64,000 nucleotides of DNA, taken from assembly GCF_002970935.1 (NCBI RefSeq), contig NZ_CP027194.1, forward strand, positions 2,232,001-2,296,000. Reading direction: 5' to 3'. The notes below the pieces were generated by a model that worked only from the letters and a program-made list of their open reading frames with translations, did not search any database and was not told the origin of the DNA. Position 1 is the first letter of the stretch; every line of letters begins with the position of its first letter. Source of the stretch: Lactobacillus sp. CBA3606 (GTDB lineage: Bacteria; Bacillota; Bacilli; Lactobacillales; Lactobacillaceae). A program made the position numbers and the translations under genes. Of this stretch, positions 17,437 through 25,560 are shown piece by piece.

Positions 17437-18792
17437 ATGAAATATTTTGGAACTGATGGTGTGCGTGGCATTGCTAATTCTGGTTTGACACCAGAACTTG
17501 CTTTTCGTTTAGGCCGTGCTGGTGGCTATGTGTTAACGGAACATGCTGAAGACAAAGCAGCCCAACCACGGGTTTTAGTTGCACGTGATACGCGGATTTC
17601 GGGTCAAATGTTGGAAGAATCTTTAGTTGCCGGTTTACTTTCAGCTGGGATTGAAGTTTTACGCTTAGGCGTCATTACCACACCTGGGGTCGCTTATTTA
17701 GTTCGGATTCAGGATGCAGATGCTGGTGTTATGATTTCAGCGTCACATAATCCAGTGGAAGATAATGGGATTAAGTTCTTTGGTGGCGATGGCTTTAAGT
17801 TATCGGATGCTAAAGAAGAAGAAATCGAAACATTATTGGATCAACCACAAGATGATTTACCACGGCCAGCGGCGGAAGGTCTCGGCACTGTGGCTGATTT
17901 TCCTGAAGGTAATCTTAAGTATGCCCAATTCTTGGAACAAACGATTCCGGATGACTTAAGTGGGATTCATTTGGCGGTTGATGGTGCAAATGGCTCGACT
18001 AGTAACTTGGTTTCACGGATTTTTGCGGACTTAAACGTCGATTTTGAAACAATGGCGACGTCACCAGATGGGTTAAATATCAACAAAGGCGTGGGGTCGA
18101 CTCATCCCGAAGCTTTAGCTAAGTTTGTCGTTGAGAAGGGCGCTCAAGTTGGGCTGGCCTTTGATGGCGATGGCGATCGGTGTATTGCAGTTGATGAACT
18201 GGGCAATGTCATTGATGGCGACAAAATCATGTACATTTGTGGGAAATTCCTCAGCGAACGCGGTAAGCTCAAGCAAGACACGGTTGTTACCACGGTTATG
18301 AGTAACATTGGGTTATACAAGGCGTTGGAAGCAGCTGGCTTACACAGCGAACAGACTCAAGTTGGTGACCGTTATGTGGTTGAAGAAATGTTGAAAGACG
18401 GTTTTAATCTCGGTGGCGAACAATCTGGTCACGTGGTATTTTTGGACTTCAATACGACTGGTGATGGGATGTTAACCGGGATTCAATTATTACACGTCAT
18501 GAAAGAAACCGGTAAGAAATTATCTGAATTAGCAGCTGAAGTCACGACTTATCCACAAAAATTAGTTAATGTGAAAGTACAAGATAAGCAAGCTGCTTTG
18601 GATAATGATCCTATTAAAGCAGTTATCGGTGAAGTTGAAACCGAAATGGCCGGTGACGGTCGGGTCTTGGTTCGACCTTCTGGGACGCAAGATTTGTTAC
18701 GGGTGATGGCCGAAGCGAAGACGACTGAATTAGTCGATGCTTATGTTGACCGAATCGTGACGGTCGTCCGTGATCAAGTTGGTGTTGAGTAA
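17437..18792 (+). CDS. glmM: Phosphoglucosamine mutase
   Basis: A 451-residue GlmM converting glucosamine-6-phosphate to glucosamine-1-phosphate on the path to UDP-GlcNAc. The start [11 protein letters not shown] is typical. The active-site phosphoserine motif is [17 protein letters not shown] near residue 100, the metal loop is DGDGDR near residue 243 and the phosphate-binding loop is [12 protein letters not shown] near the C-terminus. A TTG at 17434 is in frame, but the ATG at 17437 is the normal start. It closes the cdaA operon at the terminator 18833-18871. glmS, the preceding enzyme in the pathway, follows under its own promoter. Confidence 0.97.
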   Translation: MKYFGTDGVRGIANSGLTPELAFRLGRAGGYVLTEHAEDKAAQPRVLVARDTRISGQMLEESLVAGLLSAGIEVLRLGVITTPGVAYLVRIQDADAGVMISASHNPVEDNGIKFFGGDGFKLSDAKEEEIETLLDQPQDDLPRPAAEGLGTVADFPEGNLKYAQFLEQTIPDDLSGIHLAVDGANGSTSNLVSRIFADLNVDFETMATSPDGLNINKGVGSTHPEALAKFVVEKGAQVGLAFDGDGDRCIAVDELGNVIDGDKIMYICGKFLSERGKLKQDTVVTTVMSNIGLYKALEAAGLHSEQTQVGDRYVVEEMLKDGFNLGGEQSGHVVFLDFNTTGDGMLTGIQLLHVMKETGKKLSELAAEVTTYPQKLVNVKVQDKQAALDNDPIKAVIGEVETEMAGDGRVLVRPSGTQDLLRVMAEAKTTELVDAYVDRIVTVVRDQVGVE

Positions 18793-18832
18793 GTAAGATT
18801 GCAGCGCATCATCAAAAATTCATAAAAAAATC

Positions 18833-18871
18833 AAAAGACAAGCTAGTTAGTTGACTGGCTTGTCTTTTTAA
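18833..18871 (+). terminator. Terminator of the cdaA-cdaR-glmM operon
   Basis: Stem AAAAGACAAGCTAGT / ACTGGCTTGTCTTTT (with G-T pairs), followed by T residues. Confidence 0.88.
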
Positions 18872-18915
18872 TTGGTCTACATCCCATATTCTGGGTATAC
18901 CAATATATGATTCTA

Positions 18916-18944
18916 TTGACATTTTTGAACTGAAACGTTAAAGT
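18916..18944 (+). promoter_or_regulatory. Promoter of glmS
   Basis: Consensus -35 TTGACA (18916-18921), 17-bp spacer and TAAAGT (18939-18944). It lies about 75 bases before the ribozyme cleavage site. Confidence 0.7.
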
Positions 18945-18997
18945 AATACTGTTTCTAGGAAATATACCAATCGGAGGCAAAAAGCAACCAATTCTTA

Positions 18998-19162
18998 ATT
19001 GGTTAAAGCGGAATAGCGCCAGGACTTTAGATAATAAAGTTGACGAGGATGACGTCTATCGAAAATCGACGGGTGACGTCAGGGACTGCACTCTATAGGT
19101 CGGGTACAAAAGCTAGTCGTGAGATTAGTGACAGATAACTTGACCAAGCAGCTAGAAACAAT
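18998..19162 (+). ncRNA. glmS ribozyme (GlcN6P-responsive self-cleaving riboswitch)
   Basis: The leader contains the conserved core: AGCGCCAGGAC at 19015-19025, then AAGTTGACGAGGATGACG and ATCGAAAATCGACGGGTGACGTC, then the purine-rich P3/P4 part. Known chemistry of the class places cleavage between A19015 and G19016 when glucosamine-6-phosphate binds, which destabilises glmS mRNA. A hairpin AACCAATT-CTT-AATTGGTT (about 18986-19004) precedes the cleavage site. The exact outer boundaries are approximate. Confidence 0.93.
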
Positions 19163-19188
19163 TCAAACAATAAAGGAAGTTAAAACTT

Positions 19189-21006
19189 ATGTGTGGAATT
19201 GTTGGCGTTACAGGTAAAGATAGTGCAGTATCAATTTTATTGAACGGTTTAAAGAAATTGGAATATCGGGGTTATGATTCAGCCGGTATCTATGTTAATG
19301 ATCAGGATGGCCAAGATTATTTGGTTAAAGAAAAGGGTCGGATTGATGACCTGCGCCAAGCAGTTGGGGCTAACGTTCATGGGTCAACTGGGATTGGTCA
19401 TACACGTTGGGCCACGCATGGGGCACCAAGTGTGGCCAATGCGCATCCACAAGTTTCGGCGGATGGCCGTTTCTACTTGGTGCACAATGGTGTGATCGAA
19501 AACTTTGAAGAATTAAAAGCCGACTATTTGAGCGACGTGACTTTTAAATCACAAACTGATACCGAAGTCATTGTGCAATTAGTTGACCGTTTTGTCACGC
19601 AGGAAGGCCTATCAACCTTAGTGGCTTTCCGGAAGACTTTAGGCTTATTAGGCCATTCTTCATATGGTTTCCTGTTAATGGATAAAGAAGCCCCTGATAC
19701 GTTGTATGTGGCTAAAAACAAGAGCCCATTACTGATTGGGGTTGGCGACGGGTTCAACGTGGTTTGTTCTGATAGTTTAGCCATGCTTGACCAAACGAAA
19801 GACTTTTTGGAATTACATGATGGCGAAATCGTTGTGGTTAAGCCAAACGAAATTACGATTACGGACCAAGCTGGCGAAGCCGTTCAACGGGAGACGTTCC
19901 ATGTGGACATTGACGCAGCACAAGCTGACAAGGGGACTTATCCATTCTACATGTTAAAAGAAATCGATGAACAACCGAATGTCATGCGGAAGTTATCTCA
20001 AGTCTACTTAAATGATGCGGGGATGCCCGTTATTAATGCCGACTTATTGGCTGAAATTAAAGCTGCTGATCGGTTATATATCGTGGCGGCCGGTACGAGT
20101 TATCATGCCGGGTTAGTTGGGGCTAGCTTGTTTGAATCCTTAGCTGGTGTTCCAACCGAAGTGCATGTCTCATCTGAGTTTGCTTACAACCAGCCATTGC
20201 TATCGAAGAAACCATTCTTCATTTTCTTAACGCAATCTGGGGAAACCGCTGATAGTCGCGAAGTTTTGTTGAATGTGAATGAACAAAACTTCCCAAGCTT
20301 AACGATTACCAATGTGCCTAATTCAACATTGTCACGGGAAGCGAGCTACACGTTGCTCTTGCATGCTGGTCCTGAAATTGCGGTAGCCTCAACTAAAGCT
20401 TATACCGCTCAGATTGCCTTACAAGCGATTTTAGCCAAGGCGTTAGGTGAAGCCAACCAAACTACTGCGGCTACCGATTTTAATGTTAAACAACAATTAG
20501 CTTTGGTTGCTAATGGGATGCAAGCACTAGTTGATGAAAAAGCCACCTTTGATAAGTTGGCACAATCAGCCTTATTACACACGCCGAATGCGTTCTATAT
20601 TGGTCGGGGCTTAGACTATGCGGTTTCATTGGAAACGGCCTTGAAGTTGAAGGAAATTTCTTATGTACAAGCAGAAGGCTTTGCTTCCGGTGAATTAAAA
20701 CATGGTACAATTGCGTTAATTGAAAAAGATACGCCAGTGATTGGTATTATCACGCAACAAAAGACGGCGGGCTTAACCCGTTCTAATTTACAAGAAGTCG
20801 CGGCACGTGGAGCCAAAACGATTACGATTGTGAGTGACACGCTAGCTAAAAACGATGATACGATTGTATTACCAGCAGTTGATGAACGGTTGAGCGCTTT
20901 ACTTAGTGTTGTACCTGGGCAATTATTAGCTTACTATACCAGCTTGAACAAGGGCTTGGATGTTGATAAACCTCGGAACTTAGCTAAGAGTGTGACCGTA
21001 GAATAA
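19189..21006 (+). CDS. glmS: Glutamine--fructose-6-phosphate aminotransferase (isomerizing)
   Basis: A 605-residue GlmS making glucosamine-6-phosphate from fructose-6-phosphate and glutamine, the entry step to UDP-GlcNAc. The N-terminal class II amidotransferase begins MCGIVGVTG, with Cys2 as nucleophile after Met removal; GYDSAGIYV and HTRWATHG follow. Two SIS domains occupy about residues 280-600 (AAGTSYHAGL, TQSGETADS) with the terminal KPRNLAKSVTVE. AAAGGAAG precedes the ATG. Expression is expected to be repressed by its own product through the upstream ribozyme. Confidence 0.98.
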   Translation: MCGIVGVTGKDSAVSILLNGLKKLEYRGYDSAGIYVNDQDGQDYLVKEKGRIDDLRQAVGANVHGSTGIGHTRWATHGAPSVANAHPQVSADGRFYLVHNGVIENFEELKADYLSDVTFKSQTDTEVIVQLVDRFVTQEGLSTLVAFRKTLGLLGHSSYGFLLMDKEAPDTLYVAKNKSPLLIGVGDGFNVVCSDSLAMLDQTKDFLELHDGEIVVVKPNEITITDQAGEAVQRETFHVDIDAAQADKGTYPFYMLKEIDEQPNVMRKLSQVYLNDAGMPVINADLLAEIKAADRLYIVAAGTSYHAGLVGASLFESLAGVPTEVHVSSEFAYNQPLLSKKPFFIFLTQSGETADSREVLLNVNEQNFPSLTITNVPNSTLSREASYTLLLHAGPEIAVASTKAYTAQIALQAILAKALGEANQTTAATDFNVKQQLALVANGMQALVDEKATFDKLAQSALLHTPNAFYIGRGLDYAVSLETALKLKEISYVQAEGFASGELKHGTIALIEKDTPVIGIITQQKTAGLTRSNLQEVAARGAKTITIVSDTLAKNDDTIVLPAVDERLSALLSVVPGQLLAYYTSLNKGLDVDKPRNLAKSVTVE

Positions 21007-21033
21007 CTTAAGTCATTAGTGGGCAATGACTGC

Positions 21034-21073
21034 AAAGAAGCAACTTCGCATGACTAGCGGAGTTGCTTCTTTT
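21034..21073 (+). terminator. Terminator after glmS
   Basis: Stem AAGAAGCAACTTCGC / GCGGAGTTGCTTCTT around a 7-base loop, followed by TT. Confidence 0.85.
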
Positions 21074-21117
21074 GGCGCATAATATAAGTTAATCGTGAAG
21101 TTAAGGGAGTGGCTCTT

Positions 21118-21936
21118 GTGGCAATCAAACTAATTGCAACAGATTTAAATGGCACATTATTACGTGGTGATCAGTCGTATCATCAGGAACGGTTACAACG
21201 GGTTTTAAACGCATTACGGGCCCGAGGGATTCGGTTAGCCCTGACTTCTGGCAATCAATATGCCCATTTAAAGGCGCTCTTTGCACCCATCGAAGCTGAT
21301 AATTTAGTGATGGTGGCGGAAAATGGCGCTTCAATCTATCAACAAGCGGCACAATTATTTGATGGGAGCTTATCAGCAGCGACGGTTAATCAGTTTATTA
21401 CGGTTGATCGAAAACAAGCGTTGTTTAACAAGACCTATTTAATTTTGGTGGGTGCCCAGGGGTCGTATACCGAGCTTGGTGCGCCCCAAGCACTCTTAAA
21501 AGCGGCGCAGCAATTTTATGATAACTTACAAGAAGTGCCCAGCTTGGCGACGGTGACGGATAAAATTAAAAAAATCAGCGTATCAACAACACCAGCTGCA
21601 GCGAGCGCATTGGTAGCTGCGTTGAATAAGACGTTTGCCGGGCGCTTAGTGGCGCACGACAGTGGGTATGGCGTGATTGACTTAGTTGCTAGTAACGTCG
21701 GTAAGTTACCTGCCGTTCAATGGTTAGCCCAGCGGTTTGGGTTAGCGGCTAATGAAATTATGGCGTTTGGCGATGGCGATAATGACGTGCCATTGTTACA
21801 ATATGCCGGTCTAGGAATAGCGATGCGCAATGCACCAGCTAAAATCCAAGCAGTTGCCAATCAAATTACTGCGCTTGATAATGAACATGATGGGGTTTTG
21901 GATAGTATTGAAAGCTTGGTTTTGAACAAAGCTTAG
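21118..21936 (+). CDS. Cof-type HAD-IIB family protein with DxN motif I
   Basis: A 272-residue HAD-superfamily protein of the Cof/SupH-like kind. Motif IV is present (AFGDGDNDVPLL), with a large cap in the middle. Motif I reads ATDLNGTLL: the first (nucleophile) Asp is kept but the second, general acid/base Asp is Asn. This could reduce or change catalysis. The GTG at 21118 is chosen because AAGGGAG at 21104-21109 lies 8 bases upstream; a GTG at 21109 is also in frame. It is monocistronic between two terminators. Substrate unknown. Confidence 0.85.
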   Translation: MAIKLIATDLNGTLLRGDQSYHQERLQRVLNALRARGIRLALTSGNQYAHLKALFAPIEADNLVMVAENGASIYQQAAQLFDGSLSAATVNQFITVDRKQALFNKTYLILVGAQGSYTELGAPQALLKAAQQFYDNLQEVPSLATVTDKIKKISVSTTPAAASALVAALNKTFAGRLVAHDSGYGVIDLVASNVGKLPAVQWLAQRFGLAANEIMAFGDGDNDVPLLQYAGLGIAMRNAPAKIQAVANQITALDNEHDGVLDSIESLVLNKA

Positions 21937-21942
21937 GCCTAA

Positions 21943-21988
21943 ATTAATAAGCATCGGTGGCTAAGAATAGTCGCCGATGCTTATTAAT
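21943..21988. terminator. Bidirectional terminator between HAD gene and galM
   Basis: ATTAATAAGCATCGGTGGCT (21943-21962) pairs with AGTCGCCGATGCTTATTAAT (21969-21988); the convergent genes share it. Confidence 0.88.
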
Positions 21989-23007
21989 TAGACATCATAA
22001 ATATTTGAAAACTGATAAGCGGTTTGATAGGTCACTGGGACATTAGGCTCGATAATAATGTTGCCGAATTCTTTATGATGAATGGCATCGGGGAGCATTT
22101 GAGCTTGTAATGAGAGTCCTAATTGTGAGCGCATGGGCTTACCACCGTTGAGCCGATAACGGTCATCGCGATAGTTAGTCGCACTCGAAACAACGATAGC
22201 TTTGGCATTGGTTTTGAGGGTGACTTTGCGGCCACTAATCCGATCAAGCAGTTCGACTTGTGGATGAGGCGTGGTATTCAACACGAATCCATGGTGTAAG
22301 CCGCCGTTAATTTTTTTGATTTGCGGGCCAATTTCAGTCCGTTTGCGAAAATCAAACGGCGTGTTCGTAACCCATGGCAATTTACCAGTTGGCAAGCCGT
22401 GTTTATTGAGGGCTGAATATTCATCAGCGTTGATTTTGAGGACTTGGTGATCGATTAAGCGGTCAGCATTCCCGCTGAGATTGAAATAAGTATGGTTAGT
22501 TGGGTTGAAGAGGGTGGCTTTATCACTCTTACCCGTATAACTAATCGTGAATTTGCCATTGTTGTCTAAAATGAAATTGGCGGTAATTGTCATCGTCCCG
22601 GGATAGCCATTTTCACCATCAAGTGTAATGTATTGCATGACTAGGCCCACTTGATCTGCCGTTTGTAGCTTCCGTTCGAGAAACCAAGGCTCAAATGCAA
22701 TCTGTGGCATGTTACCGCCGTTTAAATGGTGTTCACCAAAGTTTTGGGTGAGTTCATGGTGACGCCAAGTGGCATTTTTGATGACGCCAGCGACGCGAGC
22801 TACGGTGGCGCCAAAAAAAGATTGATAGTTAATGTAATCTTCGCCAGCATCAAAACCTAAAATGACGTTGGCGAACTGGCCAGCCTTATCATGTGTTTTG
22901 ATTGCGGTAATGGTGGCGCCCCAGTCCATAATGGTCACGCTCATATGATGATTGTTCACTAATGTATAATAATTAATCCCGTTTGCTTGATGCTCAATTA
23001 TTTTCAT
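21988..23007 (-). CDS. galM: Aldose 1-epimerase (mutarotase)
   Basis: A 339-residue GalM-type mutarotase interconverting alpha and beta anomers of galactose or glucose. The catalytic His lies in NPTNHTYFNLSG near the middle and the catalytic Glu in NIIIEPNVPVTYQ near the C-terminus. A longer frame reaches 23094, but TTGGAGTG upstream of the ATG at 23007 and the family N-terminus (MKIIEHQANG) decide the start. A cre-like operator lies at 23079-23094, consistent with catabolite control. The gene is not in a Leloir operon here. Confidence 0.92.
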   Translation of the reverse strand: MKIIEHQANGINYYTLVNNHHMSVTIMDWGATITAIKTHDKAGQFANVILGFDAGEDYINYQSFFGATVARVAGVIKNATWRHHELTQNFGEHHLNGGNMPQIAFEPWFLERKLQTADQVGLVMQYITLDGENGYPGTMTITANFILDNNGKFTISYTGKSDKATLFNPTNHTYFNLSGNADRLIDHQVLKINADEYSALNKHGLPTGKLPWVTNTPFDFRKRTEIGPQIKKINGGLHHGFVLNTTPHPQVELLDRISGRKVTLKTNAKAIVVSSATNYRDDRYRLNGGKPMRSQLGLSLQAQMLPDAIHHKEFGNIIIEPNVPVTYQTAYQFSNIYDV

Positions 23008-23078
23008 CGTCTCATTCACTCCAATGCATGCCTGACAAAATATCCGGTTACCCTTAGTATATTTCATTTTCAAACATA

Positions 23079-23094
23079 ATGCGAACGTTTGCAT
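23079..23094. promoter_or_regulatory. Candidate cre (CcpA) site upstream of galM
   Basis: ATGCGAACGTTTGCAT agrees with the cre consensus WTGNNARCGNWWWCAW at 15 of 16 positions. It overlaps the -35 position of a minus-strand promoter whose -10 (TATACT) is the complement of 23056-23061. Repression by CcpA is therefore plausible. Confidence 0.55.
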
Positions 23095-23174
23095 GGCTCA
23101 AACAGGCGGTTATGTCTGATATTGTGCCTGAAATCACAAGCCATTAATTTTAGATTAAGCTCGTGGGGTCTAGC

Positions 23175-23203
23175 TTGACGGTAACCGACTTCTCTAGTAC
23201 CAT
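23175..23203 (+). promoter_or_regulatory. Candidate promoter of tagH
   Basis: TTGACG (23175-23180), 17-bp spacer, TACCAT (23198-23203), about 60 bases before the start codon. Confidence 0.5.
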
Positions 23204-23264
23204 ATAGCAGTTAGTAATACTGTGTTATTAGGATATAAATCGTAGAATATTAGGAAGTATTAAA

Positions 23265-24350
23265 ATGACAACTGATTATAAAATTAAAGTTCAAAATGTG
23301 ACCAAAGAGTTTGATTTGTTTAAGACTCGTTCGGATCAATTAAAAGCTTTTTTCTCTATTTCTAACCAGCCAATTCCAGAATTTTGGGCCTTAAAAGGCA
23401 TTTCCTTGGAAGTTAATCCTGGTGAAACGTTAGGCTTAATTGGGGTCAATGGTTCTGGTAAGTCGACGTTATCGAATATCATTTCGGGCGTAATTCCCCA
23501 AACAACGGGGGTCGTGGATGTTCGCGGCGATACGTCGATTGTTGCGATTAATTCTGGCCTGCGTGGTGAGTTGACTGGGTTAGAAAACATCCGGTTGAAA
23601 GCCTTGATGATGGGAATGACCAATCATCAGATTGATACTATGTTGGATGATATTGTGGCTTTTGCGGATATTGGCGATTTTTTGTATCAACCCGTTAAGA
23701 GTTATTCGTCTGGGATGAAATCACGGCTTGGATTTTCAATTGCGGTGCACATTAATCCAGATATTCTGATTATTGATGAAGCGCTATCGGTTGGTGATGA
23801 TACGTTTTATCAAAAGTGTGTGGAAAAAATTAAGGAATTTAAGGGTGAGGGTAAGACTATTATCTTCGTCAGTCATTCCTTGAAACAGATCGAAATGATT
23901 TGTGATCGGGTGGCCTGGATTCAATATGGAGACTTAAAGCAAATCGGTCCGACCGAAACAGTCGTTAAGGAATACCGAGAATTCATCAAATGGTTCAAAG
24001 CGTTATCGAAAAAAGATAAGCACAAGTATCAAAATGATGCCAAAGAATTGCAAAAACAATTTGACATTGACGCTTATCAGGCACAGGTTGTGGCCGAACG
24101 GCAAAAGGCAGAACCTGACAATCCCCATGTTGCTCGAAATGTGCAAAAGGACTTTTATGGTGGTGTGATTTCTGAAACGATGCCATGGCGAACTCGGATT
24201 TTCACTAGTGTACTGGCGATTGCGGTCGTCTTCTTAATGCTGGTTAACATTTCTGGGCATTCACTGACGAGTGTGGTCACCCATCCGTCGACGATTCTAC
24301 ACCCCTCAACGACCTTGACTGGGGCGGGCGTCACAAAATCAACAAAATAA
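23265..24350 (+). CDS. tagH: Teichoic acid ABC exporter ATP-binding protein TagH
   Basis: A 361-residue TagH-type ATPase that powers wall teichoic acid export across the membrane with the permease TagG. Walker A is GVNGSGKST, the signature YSSGMKSRLGF and Walker B ILIIDEALSVGD. A conserved linker is followed by one C-terminal membrane helix near residues 310-330 (VLAIAVVFLMLVNISG) and a short external Ser/Thr tail, which are hallmarks of TagH. Unusually, no tagG lies beside it: the upstream gene is galM on the other strand and a terminator follows. Its permease must be encoded elsewhere. Confidence 0.9.
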   Translation: MTTDYKIKVQNVTKEFDLFKTRSDQLKAFFSISNQPIPEFWALKGISLEVNPGETLGLIGVNGSGKSTLSNIISGVIPQTTGVVDVRGDTSIVAINSGLRGELTGLENIRLKALMMGMTNHQIDTMLDDIVAFADIGDFLYQPVKSYSSGMKSRLGFSIAVHINPDILIIDEALSVGDDTFYQKCVEKIKEFKGEGKTIIFVSHSLKQIEMICDRVAWIQYGDLKQIGPTETVVKEYREFIKWFKALSKKDKHKYQNDAKELQKQFDIDAYQAQVVAERQKAEPDNPHVARNVQKDFYGGVISETMPWRTRIFTSVLAIAVVFLMLVNISGHSLTSVVTHPSTILHPSTTLTGAGVTKSTK

Positions 24351-24362
24351 TTTAATTAAAAT

Positions 24363-24401
24363 AAAAATCGTAATTATCAGAAATGATGATTACGATTTTT
24401 T
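24363..24401 (+). terminator. Terminator after tagH
   Basis: Stem AAAAATCGTAAT-TATCA / TGATGATTACGATTTTT with a T run. Confidence 0.88.
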
Positions 24402-24520
24402 GGTATCGGCGAATTAGTATTTAAGCCTTATTCGGTGAACTAATTAACTTAAAAAGATGATTTAATCAAGGCTATCGTCCTTAGTAGCTATATTTTGCTG
24501 GCTTAATTTTTGTTAATTTA

Positions 24521-24558
24521 CGTCAACGTTGACAATTAAATAATTTATTTTCAATAAT
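24521..24558 (+). promoter_or_regulatory. Upstream candidate promoter with palindromic -35
   Basis: TTGACA (24529-24534), 18-bp spacer, AATAAT (24553-24558). The -35 is embedded in the 12-bp palindrome GTCAACGTTGAC (24522-24533). Confidence 0.45.
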
Positions 24559-24560
24559 CG

Positions 24561-24589
24561 TTGACAACGCTTACAATATCGACTATTCT
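24561..24589 (+). promoter_or_regulatory. Promoter of the candidate small RNA
   Basis: TTGACA (24561-24566), exactly 17 bp, TATTCT (24584-24589). The -35 lies in the interrupted palindrome CGTTG-A-CAACG (24559-24569). Confidence 0.55.
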
Positions 24590-24595
24590 TAATTC

Positions 24596-24673
24596 GTAAG
24601 GTATTTAGTTACCTTCTAATCAATTCTCTTTCTCTCTTATGCCGACCACTATCTCTGGATAGTGGTTTTTTGT
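24596..24673 (+). ncRNA. Candidate small RNA (about 78 nt)
   Basis: A promoter with correct spacing ends a few bases upstream. The predicted transcript has a 5' hairpin AAGGTA-TTTAGT-TACCTT (24598-24615), an unstructured pyrimidine-rich stretch (TCTCTTTCTCTCTT at about 24625-24638) and a strong terminator hairpin (24645-24666) followed by six T residues. The only start codon opens a seven-codon frame with no ribosome binding site. A CU-rich loop flanked by hairpins is a common design for RNAs that pair with Shine-Dalgarno sequences. No known family is recognised, so function and existence are inferred. Confidence 0.45.
24645..24671 (+). terminator. Terminator of the candidate small RNA
   Basis: ACCACTATC (24645-24653) / GATAGTGGT (24658-24666) with a 4-base loop and a run of T. 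No protein gene on this strand ends nearby. Confidence 0.85.
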
Positions 24674-24754
24674 GTTGGCCTTGAAAAGCCTAAATGGTCA
24701 TTTTGACATGGTTGGCTGCGCCCGCTATACTAACAATGAAGTGAGGGATTGGAT

Positions 24755-25063
24755 TTGAAAAATCATGAAACGTTAGATTTAATTGAAGAAATTACCCGCA
24801 ATGACGGGACAACCTATATGGAAATCGGCAACATGGTGATGAATGGGCGGGCTGAATTAGCGGCTGAACGTCGCTTTATTAAACAAGTCCGTATTTTACA
24901 GTTGAATATTCCCCATTCAGTCCATGTTGAAAATTATCAAGCCTATATTAATGAAACTTTTGAAATTCCAGATGAATCAATGGACCATTGGGAAGAGTGG
25001 GTTAAGACGCCGGCGATGCAGACGGAAGTTGACCTGATTTTAAAAGAAAATCATATTGGGTAA
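24755..25063 (+). CDS. Conserved hypothetical protein, 102 residues
   Basis: A small acidic soluble protein beginning MKNHETLDLIEEITRNDG, predicted mostly helical, with no membrane segment and no motif I recognise. The start is a TTG: GAGGG at 24743-24747 fits TTG 24755; a TTG at 24749 is possible. It is the first of three consecutive same-strand genes that all begin with TTG. Codon use looks like the surrounding genome. No function can be assigned. Confidence 0.65.
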   Translation: MKNHETLDLIEEITRNDGTTYMEIGNMVMNGRAELAAERRFIKQVRILQLNIPHSVHVENYQAYINETFEIPDESMDHWEEWVKTPAMQTEVDLILKENHIG

Positions 25064-25137
25064 CTTGAAAGCTAAGTCGTGCGGACGACGATTATCAGTG
25101 GTATCTTAGACCAGGTTCTAATCGGAGGATGGTCTAA

Positions 25138-25548
25138 TTGAGAAAAGCGTTATTGCAATTTGTTCAAGCTCGTTTTCAAACGCGGTTTCGGTTTCGTAAC
25201 GAATTCGAAAGTGGGTTAACCTTAAAGATTTTACAACGACTCATTAATGAACATCCAGAAAGTCTATTGTTAACGCGGCATGATGTTGAATGCATGCTAG
25301 GGCAATCGTTAGATACGCCCGCTTTACAACGTGAATATTTCCCCCAGCGGTCAATCACCCTCTTAGAGACGGTTTTAGATGAGCTGAACACCCTAAGTAT
25401 AATTGTGCAACAACCGCTTGGACGAACGCGTTATCCGCTATTTCGGAGTATTCAGATTGATCAAGTTTGTGAACGCATCGTGTTTAACTTAAATGTGGAT
25501 GATTTACCGCAGTTAACACAATGGTCGACGGAATTGGTTCAGGGATAA
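25138..25548 (+). CDS. Hypothetical protein, 136 residues
   Basis: A soluble, Arg/Leu/Gln-rich protein (MRKALLQFVQARFQTRFRF), likely alpha-helical, without transmembrane or metal-binding motifs. It starts at a TTG preceded by GGAGGATGG. It lies 74 bases after the preceding small gene and 12 bases before the nitroreductase gene, suggesting co-transcription with the latter. I do not recognise a family; a winged-helix-like fold is possible from the helix pattern but is not supported by a clear motif. Confidence 0.6.
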   Translation: MRKALLQFVQARFQTRFRFRNEFESGLTLKILQRLINEHPESLLLTRHDVECMLGQSLDTPALQREYFPQRSITLLETVLDELNTLSIIVQQPLGRTRYPLFRSIQIDQVCERIVFNLNVDDLPQLTQWSTELVQG

Positions 25549-25560
25549 AGGAGCATTTCT

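Noticed and set aside
24639-24662. Seven-codon frame inside the candidate small RNA
   Set aside because: It has no ribosome binding site and runs through the terminator stem, so it is not a credible gene.
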